A DNA stretch of 44,095 nt from a virus (IMGVR_UViG_3300026521_000026:1-44095); one strand, 5' to 3'. Shown: positions 1-7,640, counted from the stretch's first letter. Made by a program: numbers and translations. The notes: generated by a model from the sequence alone, not told the origin.

Positions 1-948
1 CTATTGTATCTGAGTCTAGTAAATTAATAATAGATGTAGCATAGAAGTTCCAAAGAACATCAGTCTCAGAGAATGTTAAAGCATCTCCAGACACAATACA
101 AATCCTCCCGTTAATGTAGAACAACTGCTGTATAGTTTTACCTACAAAATAAGGGTCTTTGTTATTATTATCGTTACCTACCAATGGAGGTCTAAGTTGG
201 TCACTTGTAGATAATAATCTAGCTTTAAAGTTTCCATCAGAGAGTCTTTCAATTACAATAGGCATATTAGTTAATAACGGTAAATACCTATGGCCATCTT
301 GGTAAGTCGCTCTTGTTGTAAATTCCTGCCAAGTACCTTCCCAACGTATAGCATAATAGTCAGTATTGTTGTAACCATCTGAGCTATTTATACGAACTAA
401 CGCCCCATCCCAAGGGAAACTTGAAGGTAAATCTTGTAGCTTAGGTACATCATACTTCCAACCAAAAGAGGCCATAGACCCCCAAGAGTCCCAAAAGTTA
501 AATGTAAAATCTTCAAACTCATCTTTCCAAATCTTCAAGATAGACCCTTGGAACTCTGAATTCCACCCATCAAGGTCATTGATTGTATTACTAAGAGCCT
601 CAGCAGCATCATCAGATTTATCACTATCTGCTGAATATTGTGTACCATCTAGTTCTACAACATAGCGATATGGATGGTCTGCATCATTACTACTACGTGA
701 TAACCAATAATAGGCTATATTAGTAGCTTCAGTTTCCACAGTACCAGCTGAGGTTCTATAGAGAGCATCAAGCTCTGGCATATCCTCCACAGCTTTCTGT
801 TCAGTAGTTACAACCTGCTCGCTATTTACAATATATGTTGTATCTCCTATTGTAATACCACTTAAGCTAGTACGTGATGTATGGGTTAAATACTCACTTA
901 CACCATCTTCAATATCTATAGTTTTAACACCTTCTCCAAGAGTTATAG
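1..948. repeat. Left copy of the terminal overlap (matches 43148-44095)
   Basis: These 948 bases align without gaps to the last 948 bases of the window. I count 24 substitutions (for example at 128, 155, 245, 278, 404, 461, 671, 788 and 821). All lie inside the gp12 reading frame and are synonymous: 23 at third codon positions and one CTA/TTA leucine change at 439. This marks the contig as a closed circle of about 43,147 bp rather than a linear segment. The divergence shows that the two ends were built from slightly different genomes. Confidence 0.93.
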
Positions 949-1201
949 GTGTAATATCTCCTGAGGTATTTATACATATAATATGAGACTCTGTATCATC
1001 CCTTTGGTAATCATAGATAAAACTAGAGTCACTAGGGATACTTAAAGATGTATCCTCTACATTAGGTCTCCTTGTAGTCCCTAGTACAAGACTAGGATTA
1101 CAGTTAACCATCTCAGCAACTTGATTATCCTTACGAAGACTCTCAGTCTGGTTACTAACACCTCCATAGACCCCTGGAAGTGTTTTAACAAATAAAGCCA
1201 T
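1..1201 (-). CDS. Tail tube protein B (T7 gp12-like), N-terminal part, cut by the window edge
   Basis: This holds the first 400 codons of the tubular tail (nozzle) protein gp12. Its ATG is at 1199-1201 and overlaps the end of gp11. The protein begins MALFVKTLPGVYGGVSNQ, the usual opening of podoviral gp12 proteins (a short stretch on a sequence-independent start followed by PGVxxGVSxQ). The frame runs open to base 1. The remaining C-terminal part is at 42237-44095, and joining the two at the overlap gives about 703 aa, somewhat shorter than T7 gp12 (794 aa). In T7, gp12 forms the distal tail below the gp11 gatekeeper ring. The identification rests on position after gp11, length and the N-terminal motif. 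Confidence 0.88.
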   Translation of the reverse strand, partial: MALFVKTLPGVYGGVSNQTESLRKDNQVAEMVNCNPSLVLGTTRRPNVEDTSLSIPSDSSFIYDYQRDDTESHIICINTSGDITPITLGEGVKTIDIEDGVSEYLTHTSRTSLSGITIGDTTYIVNSEQVVTTEQKAVEDMPELDALYRTSAGTVETEATNIAYYWLSRSSNDADHPYRYVVELDGTQYSADSDKSDDAAEALSNTINDLDGWNSEFQGSILKIWKDEFEDFTFNFWDSWGSMASFGWKYDVPKLQDLPSSFPWDGALVRINSSDGYNNTDYYAIRWEGTWQEFTTRATYQDGHRYLPLLTNMPIVIERLSDGNFKARLLSTSDQLRPPLVGNDNNNKDPYFVGKTIQQLFYINGRICIVSGDALTFSETDVLWNFYATSIINLLDSDTI

Positions 1202-1770
1202 TATGCAACTCCACTAGGGTTTGTATTACGTGATACTATTCTAGAACCTTTGATAAGATTAGCTTTTCTATGACGTGCCTGAGCTTTCTGAAGAGCTATT
1301 GAGGCTCTCTGAGCGTTTGTTTGTAGAATTCTAAGCTCTTGTGTATCCCCTAGTATATTGTTATAGAATACAGGAATTGCTTCTCTAACTACAGCATCTA
1401 CAGCTACGTGAGGTAAATCATCAAAAGGTATTAAGAAAGTTACATCAACCTTCTGAGTACCTTCAAAGATATATGAACGCTTCTGAGTATCATATAGTTT
1501 ATGGTCTTTTACAATAAGTATTGGACTATAGATATTTAGTATTGTATCCCCAATTGGAATATAACCATCTGTATTAGGGACTAAAGGATATTGTGTCTCT
1601 TTGTTAAACCAAAACCCTTGTTCTTGTATTGACTTACTCATATCAAGTAAGGTATCTCTAGCAATCCCAACATCACCTGTAGGGTCTGCCTCTAACGCTT
1701 GTGTATTATCCGTTATAGGTATTTCACCTATTGCTCCTAAAAGCATATTAATGCCCTCATAAATATTCAA
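1201..1770 (-). CDS. Tail tube protein A / gatekeeper (T7 gp11-like)
   Basis: The 189 aa protein (T7 gp11 is 196 aa) is the adaptor ring between portal and nozzle. It shows the family pattern: an N-terminal helix with LLGAIGEIPI, then a segment on DTLLDMSKSIQEQGFWFN, which matches the gp11 stretch ending in GWxFN, then a C-terminal helix of alternating Ala, Gln and Arg (LQTNAQRASIALQKAQAR). The first codon is TTG, supported by a TAAGGAG ribosome site about 6 bases upstream. An ATG at 1746, preceded by GAGGG, is an alternative, but the TTG start matches the family N-terminus better. The gene follows the capsid terminator and its stop abuts the gp12 start. Confidence 0.9.
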   Translation of the reverse strand: MNIYEGINMLLGAIGEIPITDNTQALEADPTGDVGIARDTLLDMSKSIQEQGFWFNKETQYPLVPNTDGYIPIGDTILNIYSPILIVKDHKLYDTQKRSYIFEGTQKVDVTFLIPFDDLPHVAVDAVVREAIPVFYNNILGDTQELRILQTNAQRASIALQKAQARHRKANLIKGSRIVSRNTNPSGVA

Positions 1771-1828
1771 GAAAACTCCTTATAACTATTTCCTCTATTT
1801 AATTCTATCTACTCCTAAAACTGAATAG

Positions 1829-1856
1829 AAAAAATAGAGCGGCACTAAGCCACTCT
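1829..1856 (-). terminator. Rho-independent terminator after the capsid gene
   Basis: On the minus strand an 8-bp stem (AGAGTGGC against GCCGCTCT, with one G-U pair and a 5-base loop) is followed after one base by six T residues. It begins about 10 bases beyond the capsid stop codon. T7 also has a terminator (T-phi) directly after gene 10. The likely role is partial termination, giving an excess of capsid over tail transcripts. Confidence 0.85.
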
Positions 1857-1866
1857 AAACTAATGC

Positions 1867-2811
1867 CTAAGCATCGCCACCAGTAATTGCCACTGAAGCC
1901 CCTGGATTTAAAACTCCCATACCCAAAGCGTAACTAGAAGTCATAAGAGTACCTAGTTTCTCTGGGATATAATTAGCTTCTGAAGAGATATCCATAAGTT
2001 TTACAACACCTACAACATCAGAAGTGAATAGTAGCCCTTGTAGTTTCTTATTTGTACCTGCAACGTCAACAGCTGTATCTTTACCAAAGTGGTTACTCAT
2101 AACAACTTTAATACCAGCAATTTCAATCACATTACCTTTAGCAATTGAACCATTATCACCACCATTGAAATCACGGTTAACTGCTTTAGCAGATTGAACT
2201 AGATTGTAATAGTTGATAGGGTCAGTTACAAAGATAGGTTCACCAGTAACATCGTTACTTTCAAGGTGTGCTTTAGCTGCAAAGATTGTGTCAATGATTG
2301 CATCACCTTTAGCCTCAGCATCTGCACCATTTACGATATCATCGTTATTGATTTCAAAGCCATCTGGCTGTGCTGCAACACCAGTAGCTTGTGTAGCTGC
2401 TAGAATAGTAGCAAATACTTGCTTATCAATTTTAGTAGCTAAGGCTTCACCAGCTCTCTTAGAGAGTTCCCCACGGATTTCAAAGTGAGCCATTTTTTCC
2501 TCATAGTTATCTACGAGAGTTGATACGTACTGTAAGTCCTCAATGAGAATTACACGTTCATTATCAGGCATATCAGTAGTTGATACATCCTCACCAGGTG
2601 CGTGTGTTGCCACAGAAGTATCTGAGATGTTTCCTGTCACCACGAACTGAGCAGACTTACCATTTGCAATTGTACGAACCTTAACTAAGTCAAGTCCAAT
2701 GTTTTTCTTATCAAAAGCGTTTAAAACCTCTCCTGAATAAACTTTAAGATTTAGTGCCTTACGGTCACCAGCGCCTTCAACGGCTGTAAAAGCAGTAGCA
2801 GTAATTGCCAT
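1867..2811 (-). CDS. Major capsid protein (T7 gp10A-like)
   Basis: The 314 aa HK97-fold capsid protein corresponds to T7 gp10A (345 aa). Recognisable stretches include RKALNLKVYSGEVLNAF (T7 DKLALFLKVFGGEVLTAF), NGKSAQFVVTG (T7 SGKSAQFPVLG) and HAPGED (T7 LAPGEN). Near the C-terminus is the VGVVKLMDISSEA strand. The ATG start has an AAGGA site about 8 bases upstream. The gene lies between scaffold and gp11, as in T7, with a hairpin in its 5' leader and a strong terminator after it. I see no clear slippery site for a gp10B-type frameshift, but I cannot exclude one. Confidence 0.95.
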   Translation of the reverse strand: MAITATAFTAVEGAGDRKALNLKVYSGEVLNAFDKKNIGLDLVKVRTIANGKSAQFVVTGNISDTSVATHAPGEDVSTTDMPDNERVILIEDLQYVSTLVDNYEEKMAHFEIRGELSKRAGEALATKIDKQVFATILAATQATGVAAQPDGFEINNDDIVNGADAEAKGDAIIDTIFAAKAHLESNDVTGEPIFVTDPINYYNLVQSAKAVNRDFNGGDNGSIAKGNVIEIAGIKVVMSNHFGKDTAVDVAGTNKKLQGLLFTSDVVGVVKLMDISSEANYIPEKLGTLMTSSYALGMGVLNPGASVAITGGDA

Positions 2812-2852
2812 ATGTTTTCCTTAATATAATTATACCCTCTTCCATTACGCTT

Positions 2853-2880
2853 AGGGAAGCACGAAGAGACAATCTTCCCT
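2853..2880 (-). other. Hairpin in the leader of the capsid gene
   Basis: A perfect 7-bp inverted repeat (AGGGAAG against CTTCCCT, loop of 14) lies 42-69 bases upstream of the capsid ATG, between scaffold and capsid. No T-run follows, so an RNA processing or stabilising structure is more likely than a terminator. A TATAAT-like hexamer follows it just before the ribosome site. Function is unknown. Confidence 0.5.
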
Positions 2881-2910
2881 GTAAGCACCTAAAGAACCTC
2901 TAGTAACCTG

Positions 2911-3720
2911 TTAGAAACTAGAGAGCTCAATCTTCCTAGCGACACTTTGAGTGTAACTAGCATCCTTACCATATAAAGGATTACGCATAGCTTGATACAT
3001 CTCACCTTTATTAGCGTAGCCTTTAGATGTACCTGGAGAAGCCTGAGTAGTTCCTTTAAGAGTTCTTGAAGGAATTGGGCTAGAACCTACAGATGCTTTG
3101 TACTGAGCAGCTAAGCTCTCAACACCAAACATAATCTGTGCTTCATTTCCACTCTGAACTTGAGAGTTAAACACATCAATCTGTTCTTTACTCCAAGACT
3201 CTCTAGCCCACGCAATCATCTCAGAGTAAGCTTCTTCTCCCCCAACTTTCTCAAAGACCTTAGCGTTCCTTGAAGCTGTTAGAGCTGCTTGACCTTCAAT
3301 GTAAGTATCTACAACAGCCTTAGATAAACCAAGCTTTTGTAATTCACTATAAGAGTCTTCAGATAGCTCACCCTTCTCAGAGAATTCTTTACTATACTTA
3401 GACATCTCTTCAGGAGTTAAGGTGGCTGCTTGTTCTTCTTCCGAGCCTTTAGACGCATCAGCTCCATCAGTTTTATCTTCAGGTACTTCAAGAGACCCTT
3501 CAGTCTCACTAGGAGCCTTAGTATCTTGTTCAGCAATAAGCTTTTCATACTCAGCCTTGTAATCAATCTCACCTTCAGGAGAGCGTGTAGGCTCTGCTTC
3601 AGGCTCTATATACTCTTGAGCTTGTTCTGGGTCAGCACTACCAAGAGCTGAAGCTTCCTTAGCATCTACTAATGCTACCATCTCTTGTTCGTGTTCTGTT
3701 AATGCCTCACTATTTTCCAT
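2911..3720 (-). CDS. Capsid assembly scaffolding protein (T7 gp9-like)
   Basis: The 269 aa protein is very rich in Glu, Asp, Ala and Ser over residues 1-110. It then becomes helical and ends in a basic segment (SVARKIELSSF). This acidic front with a small basic C-terminus is typical of T7-like scaffolds, whose C-terminus contacts the capsid shell. The position between portal and capsid fits. The start is the ATG at 3718-3720. The assignment depends on composition and synteny more than on a sharp motif. Confidence 0.85.
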   Translation of the reverse strand: MENSEALTEHEQEMVALVDAKEASALGSADPEQAQEYIEPEAEPTRSPEGEIDYKAEYEKLIAEQDTKAPSETEGSLEVPEDKTDGADASKGSEEEQAATLTPEEMSKYSKEFSEKGELSEDSYSELQKLGLSKAVVDTYIEGQAALTASRNAKVFEKVGGEEAYSEMIAWARESWSKEQIDVFNSQVQSGNEAQIMFGVESLAAQYKASVGSSPIPSRTLKGTTQASPGTSKGYANKGEMYQAMRNPLYGKDASYTQSVARKIELSSF

Positions 3721-3722
3721 AA

Positions 3723-3860
3723 TTACTTACCTTTTGGTGCTGTTTTCTTAGAGGTTAAATCACGGTAACCTGGGTTAGGTCTTTTACCAGCTTTAAAGTC
3801 AGCTGCTTCTTTCTTTTTATCGCGCACTTTGTAGCTCGCATCTGTTAGTAATTTTGCCAT
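3723..3860 (-). CDS. Small basic protein between portal and scaffold
   Basis: This is a 45 aa open frame, MAKLLTDASYKVR onward, with many Lys and Arg residues (ends KTAPKGK). Its ATG immediately follows the portal stop codon (TAAATG), and its own stop lies two bases before the scaffold ATG, so it fits exactly into the operon. This tight packing is the main reason to call it a gene. Small unassigned genes are common next to T7-like portals. No function is recognised; a minor head protein or assembly factor is possible. Confidence 0.72.
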   Translation of the reverse strand: MAKLLTDASYKVRDKKKEAADFKAGKRPNPGYRDLTSKKTAPKGK

Positions 3861-5387
3861 TTATTGTCCTTGTTCTTGTTGTACCCTATTAGGGTCTTGT
3901 ACATTAGGTACTTGAGCATCAGTCATACCTTGCTGCTCTTGTGCCACCTCTTCTTTACTTACAAACATAGCTTTAACATCTTTGATACCTAGAGCTGCTC
4001 CAATTCTTGTGAGATACTCTTCAACATTAAGATACTTCATTACATAATCAGGATTAACTTCAGCAATCAAACTATTCAACTGACGGAGTTTCTCAAGGTC
4101 CTGAGTTCTCCCTAAGGCACTTAAGCCTGTTGTAATCGTAGGTTCAACTGAATTACCTAAATCATACTTCATATCTTGGAGTAGAATATTTACAAGTGGT
4201 AATTGAAACTCTTGACTTATAATACTATAGATACCACCTAAAGCATCTTCAAGCTCCCTAGCGAGATATTGTATCTCTAGAGCTGTTGTACGTTCACTAT
4301 CACGTGTTGTAGCACTCTGTAATAGAAATGAACTACTAATACGTCTTGTAATCTCTTCAAGAAGCTTTAGAGGTATCTGTAGGTCTGCTTGTTTATCCAC
4401 AGCAAGCCTAGTAACTTCACGCTCTAGGTCCCCTACAATTACACCACCATTCTCAGCATCTTCAAGCTCATCTTGCTCAATTACAGAGCCTGGTCTTATA
4501 CCAAAGATTACTTTAGCAGCAATAGCTGAGTATTCTAACATCATCTGTGTTAGCCCTTCAAGGCTCCTAAAGTCTCCTAAAGTCTGCTCAACTAGTCCAC
4601 GTCCATAATGTTCACCATTAATCTTAGTCCATCTAAGGACCATTAGTGGTAAATGTTTATCTTTTATAGTCTGCTCGCTACCATCAACAATCTCTGTTTT
4701 AACTTCTTGGTAGGTTAGCCACTCATTACCTTGTCGTATGTAACGAGTATAGAGTTCAATATCAAGCTTACGTTCTTCCTCAGTAACCTCAATCTTATTT
4801 TGTAACTCTTCAGGTAGAGCGTCATATGCTATAGACTCTCTAAGAATTACATCAGTTAAGTTACCACTGAAGTCACGTAATACAACATAGTTATCAATCT
4901 TATAGAGATGCATAGTACCTTCATCGTAAAGCAACGCTGCATTACCAGTTACAATAAGATTTACAAAAGCTTGATGCACTATAGGCCTCATACCACTTGT
5001 TTCAATCTTACTCATAACCTTAGACTCTAGAGATGATAGCTTAGCTTCTAACTCAGCATCCTGAGAGTTCTCTTCAGCATCTAAAGAGTCTTGAAGCTCT
5101 TGGTCAAGCTTTAATCTAAAGAAGCTACTATTAGGAGGTAGTAATCCTAACAACAGCTTATTACTTAGATTATTAACAGCTCTAGCTCCTAATGAGTTAT
5201 AGGTATCCGGTAAGGTAGTCTGTTCAGTGAACGACTCCTCAGGCAATACACTAGGTATTGTAAGTTTACTACAGTCTCTTGCTTTATTGAGTGATGTAAT
5301 TCTATCACCATCTCGTTTATCAAAGAGACTCTTTAAGTTGTTCTCGGAGTTTAACTCCTGAGCTGTTTTTATTTCAACATTTGCCAT
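3861..5387 (-). CDS. Portal / head-to-tail connector protein (T7 gp8-like)
   Basis: The 508 aa protein is close to T7 gp8 (536 aa). It carries family stretches such as ARAVNNLSNKLLLGLLPPN, FFRLKLDQE and the LLQSATTRDSERTTALEIQ segment, with its E-L-E core, that belongs to the tunnel and clip region. It forms the dodecamer at the packaging vertex through which TerL moves DNA and to which gp11 binds. The last 30 residues are Gln-rich. The ATG at 5385-5387 directly follows the stop of the upstream gene. Confidence 0.95.
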   Translation of the reverse strand: MANVEIKTAQELNSENNLKSLFDKRDGDRITSLNKARDCSKLTIPSVLPEESFTEQTTLPDTYNSLGARAVNNLSNKLLLGLLPPNSSFFRLKLDQELQDSLDAEENSQDAELEAKLSSLESKVMSKIETSGMRPIVHQAFVNLIVTGNAALLYDEGTMHLYKIDNYVVLRDFSGNLTDVILRESIAYDALPEELQNKIEVTEEERKLDIELYTRYIRQGNEWLTYQEVKTEIVDGSEQTIKDKHLPLMVLRWTKINGEHYGRGLVEQTLGDFRSLEGLTQMMLEYSAIAAKVIFGIRPGSVIEQDELEDAENGGVIVGDLEREVTRLAVDKQADLQIPLKLLEEITRRISSSFLLQSATTRDSERTTALEIQYLARELEDALGGIYSIISQEFQLPLVNILLQDMKYDLGNSVEPTITTGLSALGRTQDLEKLRQLNSLIAEVNPDYVMKYLNVEEYLTRIGAALGIKDVKAMFVSKEEVAQEQQGMTDAQVPNVQDPNRVQQEQGQ

Positions 5388-5388
5388 A

Positions 5389-6045
5389 CTAGTAAATTCC
5401 TAACTCTTGTGAAGAGGAAGCAACACTCTTAGACTCATCAACGATACTTAAAGACCCAACAGAGCTCTCATCTTTCTTAGCTTTAGTTTTATCAGCTAAT
5501 GTGTAATCCACTTTACCTGAAGTACCTGTTAGGTCGTCAGGTGCAGACTTACGTCTTTCCTCTTTAGCTTCATACTCTTTAATCTCTTGTTGTTCCATAA
5601 GATAGTTATCCCAGTCCTTGAAAGCTGCTTCCATATCAACACCACTTCCCAAAGTCCACCTACGCCACATAGGGTCATACTTAGCGCCTTGAAGGCTCTG
5701 TGTGTATTCTTTATAGGCTTTTGAGTCAAGTTTTCTATATGAGATGCCATCACCACCTTTGACTTTCTCAAAGCCATTAGCAGTAAGCACAGCGTCATTC
5801 ATAAACATACTAGCAGCTTGAGGTGTTCCACCAGCTAACTCATTAGCAGCATCAACAACACTGTAGGTCTTATAGAAATCTCTTTGACCTTTAGCATTAC
5901 CTTTACCACCTTTGTATAGTGATTTAAAGTAGTCATATTGCTCTTGACTTTGTATCCCATCTTTAGCTACTTCACCATACCTACGTTTTGATACACCTTT
6001 TCTTTCTGGCTCATAGATAGTTGTCCCTGCACTTCCTCCGCCCAT
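5389..6045 (-). CDS. Unknown protein upstream of portal, Gly-rich start
   Basis: The 218 aa protein begins MGGGSAGTTIYEPER and is rich in Lys, Tyr and Asp, with a low-complexity tail ending SSSQELGIY. It is preceded by an AGGAG site, and its ATG overlaps the stop of the preceding gene (TAATG). It starts with the same 11 nt (ATGGGCGGAGG) as the next gene upstream, suggesting a shared origin of the N-termini. Position before the portal suggests a virion or tail assembly protein related to T7 gp6.7 or gp7.3, but I do not recognise a domain. Confidence 0.8.
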   Translation of the reverse strand: MGGGSAGTTIYEPERKGVSKRRYGEVAKDGIQSQEQYDYFKSLYKGGKGNAKGQRDFYKTYSVVDAANELAGGTPQAASMFMNDAVLTANGFEKVKGGDGISYRKLDSKAYKEYTQSLQGAKYDPMWRRWTLGSGVDMEAAFKDWDNYLMEQQEIKEYEAKEERRKSAPDDLTGTSGKVDYTLADKTKAKKDESSVGSLSIVDESKSVASSSQELGIY

Positions 6046-6302
6046 TATACAACTCCTGTAGGTTCTCTAGGCGGTGTATAGCCTCCTGAAGAAGCACTTT
6101 CTTCTAGAGGGATTACAAGCCTTGAAGAACCTTTAGTTTTCTTATCGCGTTCTTCAGCTGTTAAGCGAGACCCTGAAGAGAATAGAGGTTTATCTGCATT
6201 CTCTGGCATAGCTTCAGCTGATGTTCGTTGTGGTGCAACATTATCCATAACTTCAGGTGTTTGACTCCATACAATTGTATTTTGTCCTCCGCCTCCGCCC
6301 AT
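6045..6302 (-). CDS. Small virion/tail assembly protein, T7 gp7.3-like
   Basis: The 85 aa protein begins MGGGGGQNTIVW. Its C-terminal part, KGSSRLVIPLEESASSGGY, resembles the C-terminal pattern of T7 gp7.3 and its relatives (basic-small-Leu-x-Val, then Ser/Gly). T7 gp7.3 is a 99 aa tail-associated protein needed for assembly and infection. The start codon overlaps the stop of an eight-codon upstream frame (see 6302-6328), so translation is probably coupled to it. The homology call is moderate, based on a short motif and position. Confidence 0.62.
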   Translation of the reverse strand: MGGGGGQNTIVWSQTPEVMDNVAPQRTSAEAMPENADKPLFSSGSRLTAEERDKKTKGSSRLVIPLEESASSGGYTPPREPTGVV

Positions 6303-6328
6303 TATGCACCTACTGTAATTTTCTTCAC
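6302..6328 (-). CDS. Eight-codon leader peptide coupled to the gp7.3-like gene
   Basis: A GTG codon with an AAAGGAG ribosome site 5 bases upstream opens a frame of eight codons (MKKITVGA). Its TAA stop overlaps the ATG of the next gene as TAATG. The gp7.3-like gene has no good ribosome site of its own, so ribosomes finishing this peptide may restart on it. It could also be a remnant of a longer N-terminus. No function is assigned to the peptide itself. Confidence 0.45.
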   Translation of the reverse strand: MKKITVGA

Positions 6329-6341
6329 AGTATCTCCTTTG

Positions 6342-6503
6342 TTATAAATTTTGTTTTAGTTCTCGTAGTAATTCTACAACACCAGCAATCTTTCCGCGTT
6401 CAAAAGGTGATTTATCCTCAGATACATCAAGCTTATCTGGAAAACGTTTCTGTAGTTGTTCTATTAAATCAGAACTCTTTATTGGTATTACAACCTTTGC
6501 CAT
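6342..6503 (-). CDS. Small unknown protein, first gene of the late operon
   Basis: This is a 53 aa frame (MAKVVIPIKSSDLIEQL to RELKQNL) with an AGGAGAAAGG ribosome site just upstream of the ATG at 6501-6503. It predicts a short beta strand followed by amphipathic helices. It is the first frame after the phage-type promoter near 6610 and would head the late transcript. No family is recognised. Confidence 0.7.
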   Translation of the reverse strand: MAKVVIPIKSSDLIEQLQKRFPDKLDVSEDKSPFERGKIAGVVELLRELKQNL

Positions 6504-6589
6504 ACCTTTCTCCTAATGTAATTTTAGTAGTCAGTCCACAGTTCACCTGAGAGAGATTACAAACTCTTTACTTACTAAAGATACTCTTA

Positions 6590-6630
6590 AGACTCTTTAA
6601 GATACTATAGTAAATTACTATATAATTATT
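6590..6630 (-). promoter_or_regulatory. Phage RNA polymerase promoter P1 (late operon)
   Basis: On the minus strand TAGTAATTTACTATAG (6605-6620) is followed by TATCTTAAAGAG. The ACTATAG core equals that of T7-class promoters, where the G is the start site. The same core and downstream TATCTTAA, with a similar AT-rich TAATTATA upstream, recur at 25441-25480 (P2). Both copies lie in intergenic DNA at the head of gene blocks. The identification is by pattern and position; the core alone is palindromic, but the flanks give direction. Confidence 0.72.
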
Positions 6631-6639
6631 ATTAGTAAT

Positions 6640-6691
6640 TAATAGTAGTAATTAATAGTAGTAATTAATAGTAGTAATTAATAGTAGTAAT
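6640..6691 (-). repeat. Four perfect 13-bp tandem repeats upstream of P1
   Basis: The unit ATTACTACTATTA (minus strand) occurs four times without mismatch, followed by one degraded unit towards P1 (6627-6639). The unit resembles the AATTACTTACTAT stretch seen in the leader (near 27390 and 26900) and the TTACTAT part of P1. It may enhance binding or opening by the phage polymerase, or be a simple slippage array in AT-rich DNA. Confidence 0.85.
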
Positions 6692-6763
6692 TCTTTAAAG
6701 CTTCTTATAGACTCTTTAAGAGTAGCTCTTTCTAATAAGTCATTTATAATTCTCAGTGCCCTT

Positions 6764-6790
6764 AGAAACTCCCTAGTGCACGGGGTTTCT
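6764..6790 (-). terminator. Hairpin after the exonuclease gene
   Basis: The inverted repeat AGAAACTCCC against GGGGTTTCT (one bulge, loop of about 8) lies roughly 70-95 bases beyond the exonuclease stop. On the minus strand no T-run follows, whereas on the plus strand five T residues follow 5 bases later. It may be a processing site or a weak terminator that insulates the late promoter. Confidence 0.45.
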
Positions 6791-6857
6791 GAAGGTTTTT
6801 ATAAACCAAGTTATTTGGACTAATGTATTTGTTATAATAGCTATTCCAATCAGTGTT

Positions 6858-7640
6858 TCAAAATTGCAATGCATCAATCTTACACTCTCCTTTCTTAGGT
6901 GGTTCCCATAGTTTTACTTTAAGCTTTCCTTTAGCATCTCTGGTAAGCTGATGCATCTGTGCTAATCTCATAGTAGCTAAGGCTTCTTCTTTAGTTTGGT
7001 TACATTTTCTGTAAGTCCATAAAACTCTAGCCCATAGAGCTCTTTCATCATACTGTCCTGGAACACCAAGGATTTTCTTAGCTTTAACAGGTCCGATATT
7101 CTTAGCACCTTTGTAACCATCTGTAACATCCCCTGTAAGTGTTTGTAAATAAGCGTAATAAATAGCTTCTTCAAGAGTGACTTTAACAAATTCATCCTTT
7201 CCATAGTTATAGTGTGTACCTACTGTTTGATATAATACATCCTTATCAATAGCACATAGAATGTAATCTTTAGGTTTCTCTGTTTTCTTTGTGACGACTA
7301 CATCATCTACTTCACATCCTTTAGGTAGTTTAGCTTTATGATGCTTCACAAGATACTCAAACATCTCATCAAACTTATCAGGTTTTCTTGTAGCTTTCCT
7401 ATTGTGTTTGTAAGCGTCTTTAAGAACCTTAGAGACCTCATTACGGAAGTTACCCTCTCTCTGGCCTATCCATAGTTCGTAATCATCACAATCAGTGTTA
7501 AATACAATACCATCTATAGCTCCATCAAGGTAATCCATAGCATTCTGAAAATCAACATAGAATGTGCCATCATCTAACTCTTCTTCTATAGCAAAACCTG
7601 CTCTATATAAAAGAGAGTCTCCATCAATTAATGCTATCAT
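6858..7640 (-). CDS. 5'-3' exonuclease (T7 gp6-like, FEN family)
   Basis: The 260 aa protein starts MIALIDGDSLLYRAGF, the PIN/FEN N-terminus with the first metal-binding Asp. CEVDDVVV and CAIDKDVLY supply further acidic residues. A helix-three-turn-helix follows at TDGYKGAKNIGPVKAKKIL. T7 gp6 degrades 5' ends of duplex DNA and RNA primers, supports recombination and recycles host DNA into nucleotides. It ends the DNA metabolism operon, 3 bases after the DUF3310 gene, and precedes a hairpin. Confidence 0.93.
   Translation of the reverse strand: MIALIDGDSLLYRAGFAIEEELDDGTFYVDFQNAMDYLDGAIDGIVFNTDCDDYELWIGQREGNFRNEVSKVLKDAYKHNRKATRKPDKFDEMFEYLVKHHKAKLPKGCEVDDVVVTKKTEKPKDYILCAIDKDVLYQTVGTHYNYGKDEFVKVTLEEAIYYAYLQTLTGDVTDGYKGAKNIGPVKAKKILGVPGQYDERALWARVLWTYRKCNQTKEEALATMRLAQMHQLTRDAKGKLKVKLWEPPKKGECKIDALQF

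Larger units (their letters stand above)
6504..6857. other. Intergenic control region between replication and late genes
   Basis: These 354 bases carry no supported gene. In minus-strand order they hold a hairpin at 6764-6790, short palindromes around CTCTTTAAGAG (near 6713) and CTTTAAAG (near 6696), the 4 x 13 bp array at 6640-6691, the phage-type promoter at 6590-6630, and an untranslated leader ending at the ribosome site of the 53 aa gene. The order terminator-like hairpin, then promoter, fits a boundary between the middle and late operons. Confidence 0.8.

Noticed and set aside
3420-3660. Plus-strand frame opposite the scaffold gene
   Set aside because: It follows the skewed codon use of the acidic scaffold region and has no ribosome site.
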